Shown here in pieces: positions 8,931 through 18,677 of a stretch of 59,823 nucleotides of DNA (position 1 is its first letter; each line of letters begins with the position of its first letter). The position numbers and the translations under genes were made by a program. The stretch lies in the NCBI RefSeq assembly GCF_003989795.1, contig NZ_RZHG01000014.1:1-59823 (forward strand), in the 5' to 3' direction. The notes beneath the pieces were generated by a model that was not told where the DNA came from, did no database searches, and was given only the letters and a program-made list of their open reading frames with translations. The DNA is from Vreelandella andesensis (GTDB taxonomy: Bacteria > Pseudomonadota > Gammaproteobacteria > Pseudomonadales > Halomonadaceae).

Positions 8931-10106
8931 TCACGCCTTAGGCGCATCCTCAGCCTGGGAAGCTAGCCAGTCGGCCATTCCCTCATCTTCTAGGGCATAC
9001 ATGCCGCGACCGACGCGCCATATCAGCTCTTTTGTTCGCAGTGCTTCAAGCGCCTGCTGAATATGCTGAGCCGTCGGTAGGTCACATTCAGGATTTTGCT
9101 CCCGTGCCAACCGGGCTATGAGTTTGACGGTTTCCTCTTTGTAAGCCGCAAAGGGTTCGCGAGATGCTAAGCTACGTGCGACCGCCTTAAGCACCGCTTT
9201 CTGAATGTTGGGAAGCGGGTCGAACGATAGCGAGTATTCCCCCCAAAGCTCTTGCTGAAAGGCATGCGCATTACTTTCCAGCAGATCTCCCAGGTTAGGC
9301 GCTTCGCCCATTTCCAAGGCTATGCGGCTGACGATGCTGGCTAATAATTCAGGCCGGTTTCCCACCAGCTCAAATGCCCGGTACATCGCATCAACCTGGA
9401 AACGGTTCCTTTCGGCTAATTTGGTATTGAGGTCTTCGGTATAGGCCTCAACGAAATCCCGGCCCAGCAGTGGAAACGGCGTGATTTGTGCTCCAAAAAA
9501 GGGTTGCTTTGTATTCAGGACAAGCTGGGCGAGTTTGTCTCGGCTAGACCCCGTAAAGACCAAACGAAGTCCTGGCCGCGTTTCGCCCTGATTTAACGCA
9601 TCGCGAGCCGCCTTCAGCGCAAACATAGAGTTCATGCCGGCGTCTGAATTCAAGGCGTGCTGCGCCTCATCGACAATCAACACGACCATTCTGTCTGTCG
9701 CAAGGTATAGCAGTTGCAATGCGTCGGCCAAGGTGGCCTCGTCCGGTAACGCGCTTGTCGTCAGATCCCAGGAGATAGACCGAAGCAGAGTGATTTTATT
9801 GGCGCCCGTTGCTGTGAACAGCTTCTGGATTTGTGTTTGATGTTCGATCAGTTTTGTAGCGATCGCCTTTTCTATCAAGATGGCGGGGCTTACGTCGCGG
9901 TTCGTCCAGAGATCAACGTAAACGGTCTCCCATCCTTGAGCAGTGCACGCTGGGATCAAGTCTTCTCGCAGAAAGGTACTTTTTCCAGTGCGCCGCGGGG
10001 CCGTCAGGAAGAGTCCTGAGCTGTAGTCAACGATCGCAGCGCCGGCCATGCCCTGCACGATTGAATCAGCTAAGGTTATTCGATGATAAACGAAACGTAT
10101 GCTCAT
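8931..10106 (-). CDS. P-loop ATPase of unknown role (AAA-like)
   Basis: This 391-residue protein has a Walker A motif near the N-terminus (APRRTGKST), a Walker B (MVVLIVDEAQ), a sensor-like segment (LVFTGSSRDKL) and a C-terminal winged-helix-like region. It resembles the broad group of stand-alone AAA-type ATPases related to archaeal ATPases and Orc/Cdc6, often seen in accessory DNA. I chose ATG at 10106 rather than a TTG four codons upstream. No partner gene is adjacent: it converges on the module 1 operon with a 53-bp gap and is divergent from gdhA. Its upstream DNA is unusually AT-rich and contains a perfect inverted repeat. The specific function is not recognisable. Confidence 0.8.
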   Translation of the reverse strand: MSIRFVYHRITLADSIVQGMAGAAIVDYSSGLFLTAPRRTGKSTFLREDLIPACTAQGWETVYVDLWTNRDVSPAILIEKAIATKLIEHQTQIQKLFTATGANKITLLRSISWDLTTSALPDEATLADALQLLYLATDRMVVLIVDEAQHALNSDAGMNSMFALKAARDALNQGETRPGLRLVFTGSSRDKLAQLVLNTKQPFFGAQITPFPLLGRDFVEAYTEDLNTKLAERNRFQVDAMYRAFELVGNRPELLASIVSRIALEMGEAPNLGDLLESNAHAFQQELWGEYSLSFDPLPNIQKAVLKAVARSLASREPFAAYKEETVKLIARLAREQNPECDLPTAQHIQQALEALRTKELIWRVGRGMYALEDEGMADWLASQAEDAPKA

Positions 10107-11933
<1,827 letters not shown>

Positions 11934-11975
11934 TCGCTTTAACTGGGTAGACCACATATACTATGACGACACAGT

Positions 11976-12004
11976 CCTTTCCCTTTGGGGAAGGGCTTTT
12001 TTTT
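11976..12004 (+). terminator. Rho-independent terminator of gdhA
   Basis: An 8-bp stem (CCTTTCCC / GGGGAAGG, one G-T pair) with a TTT loop is followed by GC and then eight T residues. It lies 42 bp after the gdhA stop and before the rnk ribosome site. Confidence 0.88.
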
Positions 12005-12061
12005 GTTGGTGGGTTTTATACTCGCAACACCATTATTGATTGCTTTACAAGGAGAGTAGAA

Positions 12062-12475
12062 ATGGGTCAGCGTCCTCCAATCATCATTAACCGTCTTGAT
12101 GCTGAACGACTTCAGCGTCTAATTGATACCGCCTCTGAAAAAGACATGATGGTGGCGGCGTTACTTGAAGAGGAATTGGCTCGCGGCGAGGTGCTTGATC
12201 CGCAGGATATCCCTGAGGATGTGGTTAGCATGAACAGTCAGATTCGCTTTACTGACCTGACCCGCGAGCGTCAGATGATTCGAACGTTGGTGTATCCTCA
12301 TGCACTTGCCAGCGTTGAGGACGGTATCTCGGTGATGGCACCGATTGGTGCAGCCTTAATTGGCTTGCGAGTAGGCGATGTGATTGAGTGGCCGCTACCC
12401 AACAATACCGAAGTGCGCCTGCGCATCGATGCTATTTTTTGGCAGCCCGAGCGGGAAAAACAGTTTCATCGATGA
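12062..12475 (+). CDS. rnk: Regulator of nucleoside diphosphate kinase
   Basis: This 137-residue protein matches Rnk in length and layout. It has an N-terminal coiled-coil-like segment (RLQRLIDTASEKD) and a C-terminal GreA/GreB-like domain with the typical MAPIGAALIGLRVGD stretch. In E. coli, Rnk binds RNA polymerase without the Gre anti-arrest activity and affects nucleoside diphosphate kinase levels. An in-frame start at 11963 would run through the gdhA terminator, so ATG 12062 is used; an AAGGAG site (12049-12054) supports it. Confidence 0.93.
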   Translation: MGQRPPIIINRLDAERLQRLIDTASEKDMMVAALLEEELARGEVLDPQDIPEDVVSMNSQIRFTDLTRERQMIRTLVYPHALASVEDGISVMAPIGAALIGLRVGDVIEWPLPNNTEVRLRIDAIFWQPEREKQFHR

Positions 12476-12628
12476 GTAAGTGGTGACGACTCTTCGCCTT
12501 GGAGAGAGCACTTCATTCAAGCTTTCAAGTATGAACTGATCCCCAATGGCGAACGGGTCGCACGTTGCGCCGGTTCGCCGATATGGAATGCGGCTCAGAG
12601 GCCAAGGTCGATCGCCGAGCTCTCGGCG

Positions 12629-13306
12629 CTATTGTCCAATCAGCTCCGCTAATTGTTTTGCGCACGTCTTTACCTCGCGAATCGCCCGCTCACTATCCAG
12701 GTCGTCCATTGCGACTACCCCGACACACGCTTCCATGCCAATACCAGACCGGGTGGTGGGAATGTGGCTGGCGACTCCGACAGCGCCACGCTGCAGTTGT
12801 CCGCGCGTAAGGCTATAGCCATCAGCGCGGGCTTGCCTTACCTCTGGGCTGTCCTCTTCCTTCGGTGCTCGTCCTGCCAAAATCGCGATACCAGCTGCCC
12901 CTTGTGTTAACGGGTGGCGGCTGCCCACGCGATATCCCACCCGTAGCATTCCTTCTTCAGGCTCAGCGACCAGCGTCACCATGCACTCTTCCCCCTGGGA
13001 CAGAGAGATAAACGCAGTCGCGCGTGTTGCTTTGGCCAGGGTTTTTAGCAATGGCAGGGCGACCGCATGGAGCTGGGGTTCAAAACGAGAGGCGAGCAAA
13101 GTAATGCCTGCGCCTAACCTAAGGGTGCCTCCCTGTGTGCGGGTAAGCAGGGCATGTGACTCGAGTGTGGCGACGATGCGATAGGCGATCGCCCTGTGCA
13201 CTTCAAGCTCCTCAGCAAGCTTGGCGATGCTGATGCCTTCGTTATGCTCTGAAACTATTTTTAAGGCAAGCAGGCCGCGATCAAGCGTTTGAAGCGTGGA
13301 CGACAT
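12629..13306 (-). CDS. IclR-family transcriptional regulator
   Basis: This 225-residue protein has an N-terminal winged helix-turn-helix (LQTLDRGLLALKIV then ISIAKLAEEL and AIAYRIVATLE) and a C-terminal IclR effector-binding domain with the characteristic HPLTQGAAGIAILAG segment. IclR proteins usually control a catabolic operon next door by binding a small-molecule substrate or intermediate. This one is divergent from the P450 gene with 203 bp between the two starts, and an inverted repeat overlaps the P450 -10 box, so it probably controls the P450 and TRAP genes (inference). The effector is unknown. Confidence 0.93.
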   Translation of the reverse strand: MSSTLQTLDRGLLALKIVSEHNEGISIAKLAEELEVHRAIAYRIVATLESHALLTRTQGGTLRLGAGITLLASRFEPQLHAVALPLLKTLAKATRATAFISLSQGEECMVTLVAEPEEGMLRVGYRVGSRHPLTQGAAGIAILAGRAPKEEDSPEVRQARADGYSLTRGQLQRGAVGVASHIPTTRSGIGMEACVGVVAMDDLDSERAIREVKTCAKQLAELIGQ

Positions 13307-13392
13307 CAGTTGTGAACCTCAGACAGACGTTGGCGTTTGGATAATGAAGGATCGACAAGTATGGCGCAGTACCTTGGGGCTGCAAACACGTA

Positions 13393-13421
13393 TTGACGAT
13401 GCGAGACTCTTTCTCTATATT
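13393..13421 (+). promoter_or_regulatory. Sigma-70-type promoter of the P450 gene
   Basis: A TTGACG -35 (13393-13398) and a TATATT -10 (13416-13421) are separated by exactly 17 bp, about 90 bp upstream of the P450 start codon. It lies in the divergent gap with the IclR gene. Confidence 0.7.
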
Positions 13422-13468
13422 TTGTTTCTATAATAGATAATGACTGTGCGTTAATAGAGACAAAAATA
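13418..13468. promoter_or_regulatory. Imperfect inverted repeat over the P450 -10, candidate IclR operator
   Basis: The left arm (13418-13433, TATTTTGTTTCTATAA) is nearly the reverse complement of the right arm (13451-13468, TTAATAGAGACAAAAATA), with one length difference and one mismatch. The left arm overlaps the -10 box, so binding there would block or shape transcription. Assignment to the adjacent IclR regulator is by position only. Confidence 0.5.
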
Positions 13469-13509
13469 AAACAAGTGTCTTGCTGAACGTTCCCCCCATT
13501 GGAGACATC

Positions 13510-15873
13510 ATGACCACATCTGCACGCCAGCCCGATAAAATGTCAGAAGGCTGTCCTTTTCGTCAGCCCGATCATGCAGCTAACCACGCAACGATGACAT
13601 CACCGACGGGATGCCCCGTCTCCCGGGATGCTGCTGCCTTTGATCCTTTCGGCGCGTCTTACCAGCTTGACCCCGCTGAGGCGCTACGCTGGTCTCGCGA
13701 GCAGGAACCGGTGTTCTTCAGTCCTAAGCTTGGGTATTGGGTCGTGAGCCGTTATGAAGAGGTAAAAACTGTTTTTCGTGACAATCTCACCTTTTCGCCC
13801 GCGATTGCCTTGGAGAAGCTGACGCCAGCGCCGCCAGAAGCGGCTAAAATTCTTGAAAGCTACGGCTTTGCAATGCGTCGCACCATGGTTAATGAGGATG
13901 AGCCAGACCACATGGAGCGCCGCCGCCTGCTGATGGATGCTTTCCTGCCTGAGAACCTCGAGAAGCATGAAGCATGGGTACGCGAGTTAGTGCGGAGCTA
14001 CATGGATCATTTCATCGATAAAGGCCGCGCGGATCTAGTGGAGGAGATGTTTCGGGAAATCCCCATGACCGTGGCGCTGCGTTTTCTGGGGGTGCCCAGT
14101 GAAGATGCCAAAGAACTCCGCAAATTCTCGGTCGCTCACACGCTTAACACTTGGGGCCGCCCCTCGCCAGAACAGCAGCTGAAGATTGCTGAAGACGTTG
14201 GGCAATTCTGGAAAACGGCGCAGGCTATTCTCGATCGCATGCGTGAAGAGCCAACCGGTGAGGGGTGGATGTACGATTCGATCCGTATGCACAACCAGCA
14301 CCCCGATGTTGTGCCTGAGAGCTACCTGCGCTCAATGATGATGGCGATTTTGGTGGCTGCTCATGAGACAACGGCTTTCGCCACCTCGAATGCCTTCCGC
14401 ATACTGCTATCGAACCGTGCTTCTTGGAACGATATTTGTGATAACCCGACGCTAATCCCCAGTGCTATTGAGGAGTGTCTTCGTGCTGCTGGCTCTGTGG
14501 TGGCCTGGCGCCGTATCGCTACTGAGGATGCTGACGTAGGGGGTGTGACGATCCCAAAAGGTGGCAAACTGTTGCTGGTACAAGCATCAGCTAACCGTGA
14601 TCCACGGCATTTTGAAAACCCTGATGAGTTTGATATTTACCGCCATAACTCAGCTGAGCACTTCACCTTTGGTTACGGTGCTCATCAATGTATGGGTAAG
14701 AATATTGCCCGCATGGAAATGCGTATTATCCTTGACGAATTTGTCCGCCGTTTACCCCATATACACCTCGTTGAAAACCAAGCGTTCGAGTATCTGCCCA
14801 ATACTTCTTTCCGTGGCCCAACCTCGCTTTGGGTGGAGTGGGACCCTGAGCAGAATCCTGAACGTCGCAACCGTGGGGTGCTAGATAACCCGACGCATTT
14901 CCATATTGGCGCGCCTATCAAAGAGGATATTGTGCGTCGGGTTTTAGTCACCGAGGTGGAGCGTGAAGCCGAAGACGTCATTCGCATCGACCTTGCCGAC
15001 CCCTATGGCCGTGAGTTGCCGGACTGGTCACCTGGCTCGCATATCGAGTTGGTCTCAGGCGAGTGGCGGCGCTATTACTCGCTGTGTGGAAAGCGTAATG
15101 ACCGGCATCGCTTGTCTATTGCCATCCTCCGTGAGCCTGAAGGACGTGGCGGTTCATTACATTTTCACGACACGGTCAAGCCGGGCGACATCCTGCATAT
15201 TGCTGGCCCAAAAAACCATTTCCATCTGGATGAGACCGCAGAGCGGTATACCTTAATAGCGGGTGGTATTGGTATCACGCCGATTCTTACCATGGCTGAT
15301 CAACTTAAGGCGTTAGGTAAGCCATACACACTCCACTATTGCGGCGCCGGGCGGCGAACCATGGCCTTTTTAGAGCGAGCCGAACGTGATCATAGCGAAG
15401 CGCTGACCGTTCATGCGAGTGATGAGGGCTGTCGGCTTGATATCTCGATTGCACTTAGCAACGTAGCCAAGGGTGACCAGGTCTACTGCTGTGGCCCTGA
15501 ACGAATGTTAGAAGCCCTTGAGCTATTGGCGCAGAACTGGCCGGAAGGAATCTTACATGTTGAGCATTTTTCGGCTCGTTCTAACATCCTTGATCCTGAA
15601 CAAGAGCATGCCTTCGAGGTAGTGCTTACCGATTCTAATGTGACACTTCAGGTCGGTAATGATCAGACCTTGCTGGAAGTACTGACAGCGTTTGGCGTGG
15701 ATGTGCCCAGCGACTGCTGCGAAGGTTTGTGTGGTACGTGTGAAGTCGCTGTTGTCGAGGGGGATATTGATCACCGTGACTTGGTGCTCAGCCGTGCCGA
15801 GCGGGCTGCCAGTGATCGTATGATGGCCTGCTGTTCAAGAGCTGAGGGTGGTCGTCTTGTACTCGCTCTCTGA
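13510..15873 (+). CDS. Self-sufficient cytochrome P450 fused to FMN/2Fe-2S reductase (CYP116B type)
   Basis: This 787-residue single-chain monooxygenase has a P450 domain at ~1-450 with the I-helix AAHETT (284-288), the ExxR motif ECLR (E322, R325) and the heme-ligand loop FGYGAHQCMG (Cys394). A phthalate-dioxygenase-reductase-like half follows, with the FMN-binding RRYYSLCG, the NAD(P)-binding IAGGIGITPI and CGPERML, and a C-terminal plant-type 2Fe-2S cluster (C736, C741, C744, C774). This is the class VII / CYP116B architecture, which passes electrons from NAD(P)H to heme in one protein and oxidises diverse aromatic and aliphatic compounds. Start ATG 13510 has GGAG just upstream (13501-13504). 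All catalytic ligands are present. The natural substrate cannot be read from sequence. Confidence 0.95.
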   Translation: MTTSARQPDKMSEGCPFRQPDHAANHATMTSPTGCPVSRDAAAFDPFGASYQLDPAEALRWSREQEPVFFSPKLGYWVVSRYEEVKTVFRDNLTFSPAIALEKLTPAPPEAAKILESYGFAMRRTMVNEDEPDHMERRRLLMDAFLPENLEKHEAWVRELVRSYMDHFIDKGRADLVEEMFREIPMTVALRFLGVPSEDAKELRKFSVAHTLNTWGRPSPEQQLKIAEDVGQFWKTAQAILDRMREEPTGEGWMYDSIRMHNQHPDVVPESYLRSMMMAILVAAHETTAFATSNAFRILLSNRASWNDICDNPTLIPSAIEECLRAAGSVVAWRRIATEDADVGGVTIPKGGKLLLVQASANRDPRHFENPDEFDIYRHNSAEHFTFGYGAHQCMGKNIARMEMRIILDEFVRRLPHIHLVENQAFEYLPNTSFRGPTSLWVEWDPEQNPERRNRGVLDNPTHFHIGAPIKEDIVRRVLVTEVEREAEDVIRIDLADPYGRELPDWSPGSHIELVSGEWRRYYSLCGKRNDRHRLSIAILREPEGRGGSLHFHDTVKPGDILHIAGPKNHFHLDETAERYTLIAGGIGITPILTMADQLKALGKPYTLHYCGAGRRTMAFLERAERDHSEALTVHASDEGCRLDISIALSNVAKGDQVYCCGPERMLEALELLAQNWPEGILHVEHFSARSNILDPEQEHAFEVVLTDSNVTLQVGNDQTLLEVLTAFGVDVPSDCCEGLCGTCEVAVVEGDIDHRDLVLSRAERAASDRMMACCSRAEGGRLVLAL

Positions 15874-15874
15874 T

Positions 15875-15912
15875 AACCAACAACCAACAACCAACAACCA
15901 ACAACCAACAAC
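15875..15912 (+). repeat. 7-bp tandem repeat AACCAAC, five full copies
   Basis: Five perfect copies of AACCAAC plus a partial copy start one base after the P450 stop codon and end about 55 bp before the DctP start. The tract is non-coding, so length changes would alter only the intergenic spacer. Confidence 0.9.
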
Positions 15913-15967
15913 ATTAAAACGCAACACCTTGCATGCCACTTCTGAAATGAACGAGAGGACAGTAATA

Positions 15968-17029
15968 ATGAAAAAACTCGCCACACTGACAACACTTTCT
16001 GCCTTGATGGCATTAGGCACTTTACAACATGCCACCGCCTCGACTGAACTGCAGATTAGTACTTGGGCAGGCCCTAATCATGGCGTTAACACAATTGTTT
16101 GGCCGACATGGGGAAGCTGGGTAGAGGAAGCTACTGAAGGGCGTGTCACTGTTAACGTGGTTCACGATATGGGTCCGCCAAGTTCTCAAATGGAATTAAT
16201 CGCAGACGGAGTGGCGGACGTTACTTGGCTTTTTCACGGCTTGATGCCGGGTCGTTTCGAGCTGACCAAACTACCTGAACTCCCCACGTTTGAAGACTTT
16301 TCGTCTGAGTCCGCTTCGGTGGCTTATTGGCGCACCCATAACGAGTTCCTAGCCGAGGCTAACGAACACCGTGGGGTTGAGGTGATTGGGGTTGGGGTGC
16401 ACGGCCCTGGTGCTCTTTATTTGACGGAAGAGATTGATGGCCTTGACGACCTGGACGGTAAGCGCGTGCGAATTGGCGGTGGCATTATGGCGGACATTTC
16501 GAACGCACTTGAGCTTACTGGCGTAGCACTGCCCCCTGCTAGCACCTATGAGGCTGCCACACAGGGCGTTATTGACGGCGCAATGCTAACGCTTGAAGGG
16601 CTCAAAAGTTTTCGTCTAGCGGAGGTGTTGCCCTACACCGTCCAGATGCCGGGTGGTTTTTATCGCGGTAGTTTCTCGATGGTCATTAACCCTGATACAT
16701 GGGCGTCCCTTTCTGAAGAGGATCGTGCGGCCATTGAGGAAGTGTCAGGAGAGCGGCTTTCTCGTCTGTTTGGCTACATGATGGACGTGGTGGATGAGCG
16801 TGGTATTGAGTTTGCGAAAGAGCAGGGCAACACGTTTTTGGAGCTGCCTGCCGAAGAGCTTGAGCGCTTCCAGCAAATAGCCGCAGATCTTCCTGGCCAA
16901 TGGGAGGCCGGGGCTAAGGAGCGTGGCGTGGATGGTGACGCCGCGCGCGATTTCTTCCTTGAGCAGCTCGACGCCGTAGAGAGTGAAGAGGGGCTAAATG
17001 CTGAGGCGGTAGTTGACCAGAGTATGTAA
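15968..17029 (+). CDS. TRAP transporter solute-binding protein (DctP family)
   Basis: This 353-residue periplasmic protein has a signal peptide (MKKLATLTTLSALMALG, likely cut after ATA) and a DctP-type binding fold. Recognisable elements are the N-terminal LQISTWAGPNHG strand, the ligand-gating arginine region GKRVRIGGG, and the AATQGVIDGAML segment. Such proteins capture an organic anion and hand it to a DctQM permease. No permease genes follow, so it is an orphan in this window. A GAGAGGA site lies 8 bp upstream. It is co-directional with the P450 gene and 94 bp downstream, so it probably captures the compound that the P450 pathway acts on, or a product of it (inference). Confidence 0.92.
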   Translation: MKKLATLTTLSALMALGTLQHATASTELQISTWAGPNHGVNTIVWPTWGSWVEEATEGRVTVNVVHDMGPPSSQMELIADGVADVTWLFHGLMPGRFELTKLPELPTFEDFSSESASVAYWRTHNEFLAEANEHRGVEVIGVGVHGPGALYLTEEIDGLDDLDGKRVRIGGGIMADISNALELTGVALPPASTYEAATQGVIDGAMLTLEGLKSFRLAEVLPYTVQMPGGFYRGSFSMVINPDTWASLSEEDRAAIEEVSGERLSRLFGYMMDVVDERGIEFAKEQGNTFLELPAEELERFQQIAADLPGQWEAGAKERGVDGDAARDFFLEQLDAVESEEGLNAEAVVDQSM

Positions 17030-17089
17030 GGTCTACTTGCCCGAAAAAAACACCTTCAGTGGGGGCAACCCCTTAGCAAAACTTCACGT

Positions 17090-17119
17090 AAACCCTCGCC
17101 CGATGAAAGGCGAGGGTTT
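17090..17119 (+). terminator. Strong stem-loop after the DctP gene
   Basis: AAACCCTCGCC and GGCGAGGGTTT form a perfect 11-bp stem around an 8-base loop. No T-run follows, so it is either a terminator lacking a U-tract or an RNA 3'-end-protecting hairpin. Confidence 0.6.
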
Positions 17120-17222
17120 CCGCTAACAGGGGTGATGGGTTGTGCATGCACCTTTGTCACCATCCTTAATACTCAAGAAGTTCCTGCCATTCCCACGCTT
17201 CCATTTCCGTGTTTCTCTGCTA

Positions 17223-17488
17223 GGAAACCGCTGATTAATTCGTCTTTGAGCGGCTGAAGCACTCAGGGCGGCACATCTACTGCGTCAATCAGCCATTGCC
17301 AAGGCGCCAGTGCCTCCATTTGGGTCAGAACCGCTCGCGGGGGGGGCATCTTCTTCTTGTTCTGGTGCTCTGCTTGGGCGAAAGAGATCTGCTTCATTGG
17401 ATGACTCTGTCAGACGGTGGTGTGACAACCAAATTTTACCCTGTTGATGGCGATCAGGCATCTACGGCGGGATTTATGCAGTGTTTCC
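17223..17488 (-). mobile_element. Internally deleted IS5-family element (MITE-like)
   Basis: The two ends are imperfect inverted repeats: GGAAACCGCTGATTAATTC on the left and, read from the right end, GGAAACACTGCATAAATCC. Between them, on the minus strand, is a transposase start with an IS5-type N-terminus. At 266 bp, the element is far shorter than a complete IS5-type copy (usually 1.0-1.3 kb), so most of the transposase has been lost while both ends remain. No target duplication is obvious. Confidence 0.7.
17263..17397 (-). pseudogene. IS5-family transposase, N-terminal remnant (44 codons)
   Basis: Starting at the ATG at 17397, the minus strand reads MKQISFAQAEHQNKKK and, a little later, LTQMEALAPWQWLIDAV before a stop. 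This is the familiar N-terminus of IS5-family transposases. A run of eight C residues interrupts it where the normal sequence has Arg/Glu-rich residues. The catalytic DDE core is absent. Confidence 0.75.
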
Positions 17489-17501
17489 GTTGAGGGGAAA
17501 T

Positions 17502-17530
17502 TTGTGTTGCAAAAAGTTAAATGATATATA
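17502..17530 (+). promoter_or_regulatory. Candidate promoter of sapC and module 2
   Basis: TTGTGT (17502-17507), a 17-bp spacer and TATATA (17525-17530) lie just outside the right end of the IS5-type relic. They would give a leader of about 140 nt before sapC. Confidence 0.5.
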
Positions 17531-17677
17531 AGAAACGCTGCTTAACGCATGCTTTTGATCTCGTAAGCTCCTGCTACATATAGCTTCACGTTGCTTTAAC
17601 GCTATTGAAGAATTTATAACTGCTTGTTTTTTCCAAGCCTAGATAAAAAGCAAAAAAGCCTAAAATAAGGGATCCCC

Positions 17678-18460
17678 ATGTTCAAAAAATTAGTGCCCGT
17701 CAATAAAGAGCAACATAAAACGCTCAAGATCAAGGCGATTGAGGGCTTTGGCTATGCCAAAGATTTCCATATCGCTTCGTTAATGGTTCATGAGTTTGCA
17801 CGTGCTGCTTCAGTGTATCCAATTGTATTTATTGAAGATAAGGCACAGGACTCGTTCCGCCCGGTAGTTTTGTTGGGCCTTAACGAAGGCGAAAACTTAT
17901 TTGTCGGCGCTGATGGCAAGTGGCAGGCTTCTTACGTTCCCGCCATTATTCGTCGCTACCCCTTCGCGCTCGCTAAAGTTAATGAAGATGGGCAGTACAC
18001 GGTATGTGTTGATGAAGGCAGTGACACGGTCAGTCGTGATGAAGGCAACCCGCTGTTTGACGAAAATGGCGAGCCGACGGAAGTTGTTGATAACGTCAAA
18101 CGTTACTTGGGCGAGCTACAGCAGATGGAAGCCTTCACGCATGAATTCTGCAACCACTTGGCCCACCAGAACTTGTTTACGCCGCTGAATATGCGCGTTC
18201 GTCAAGATAACCAGGTTAAGAACATTACCGGCTGCTATGTCGTTAACGAAGAGCGTTTAAATAACCTGTCCGATAGCAACGTACTGGATCTGCGTCAGCG
18301 CCGCTACTTGGCACCTATCTACGCCCACCTAACGTCTTTAGCGCAGATCGAGCGTCTTTCACAGCTTAAAGAAGGCGTAACCGGTCTGACGCCAGCAAGT
18401 GCTGAGAAGGCCGCCAGTCCTGAGCAAGCAACGACAACAGAATCTGACAGCATCCATTAA
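17678..18460 (+). CDS. SapC-family protein
   Basis: This 260-residue, probably cytoplasmic protein matches the SapC family. It starts with F-K-x-L-V-P-V-N-x-E-x-H and contains the conserved HEFARAASVYPIVF, YVPAIIRRYPFAL and the C-terminal ALAQIERL-type region. In Campylobacter fetus, sapC lies with the sapDEF genes that secrete the surface-layer protein, although its biochemical role is unknown. Here too it stands at the head of genes for a putative surface-protein export system, which supports a shared role. The last ~30 residues are a Ser/Ala/Thr-rich extension. AAGGGA (17667-17672) serves as the ribosome site. Confidence 0.88.
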   Translation: MFKKLVPVNKEQHKTLKIKAIEGFGYAKDFHIASLMVHEFARAASVYPIVFIEDKAQDSFRPVVLLGLNEGENLFVGADGKWQASYVPAIIRRYPFALAKVNEDGQYTVCVDEGSDTVSRDEGNPLFDENGEPTEVVDNVKRYLGELQQMEAFTHEFCNHLAHQNLFTPLNMRVRQDNQVKNITGCYVVNEERLNNLSDSNVLDLRQRRYLAPIYAHLTSLAQIERLSQLKEGVTGLTPASAEKAASPEQATTTESDSIH

Positions 18461-18508
18461 GATGATAGTCAGTTTGGTTATCACGCCCGGTTGTTCAGTG
18501 CTTTTTGA

Positions 18509-18560
18509 TAAAGCTAGTTATTAAAGCTAGTTGTTAAAGCTGGTTATTAAAGCTAGTTGA
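18509..18560 (+). repeat. 13-bp tandem repeat, four copies, between sapC and the adaptor gene
   Basis: Four copies of TAAAGCTAGTTAT (with one to three changes each) run head to tail about 50 bp after the sapC stop. The tract is non-coding. Confidence 0.88.
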
Positions 18561-18677
18561 TAAGCCTAACGGTTAAGCGTTGCTGTCCATTCTGCTGCCG
18601 CACGGCCCTGTCTAAACAGGCAGGGTTCATCTTTAAAGTGCTCTCCTTTCCGATTTTAAATATTAGAGATCATTACT

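Larger units (their letters stand above)
17030..17677. other. 648-bp gap holding a hairpin, an IS5-type relic and the sapC promoter
   Basis: No intact gene is present. In order, the gap contains a perfect 11-bp stem-loop (17090-17119), a 266-bp internally deleted insertion element (17223-17488), a promoter-like pair (17502-17530) and about 150 bp of A/T-rich leader before sapC. Confidence 0.75.

Noticed and set aside
12546..12910. Small plus-strand open frames over the IclR gene
   Set aside because: They are antisense shadows of the IclR coding sequence with no domain or ribosome-site support.
17296..17493. 65-residue plus-strand open frame in the gap before sapC
   Set aside because: It is antisense to the IS5 transposase remnant and runs across both the poly-G tract and the right inverted repeat.
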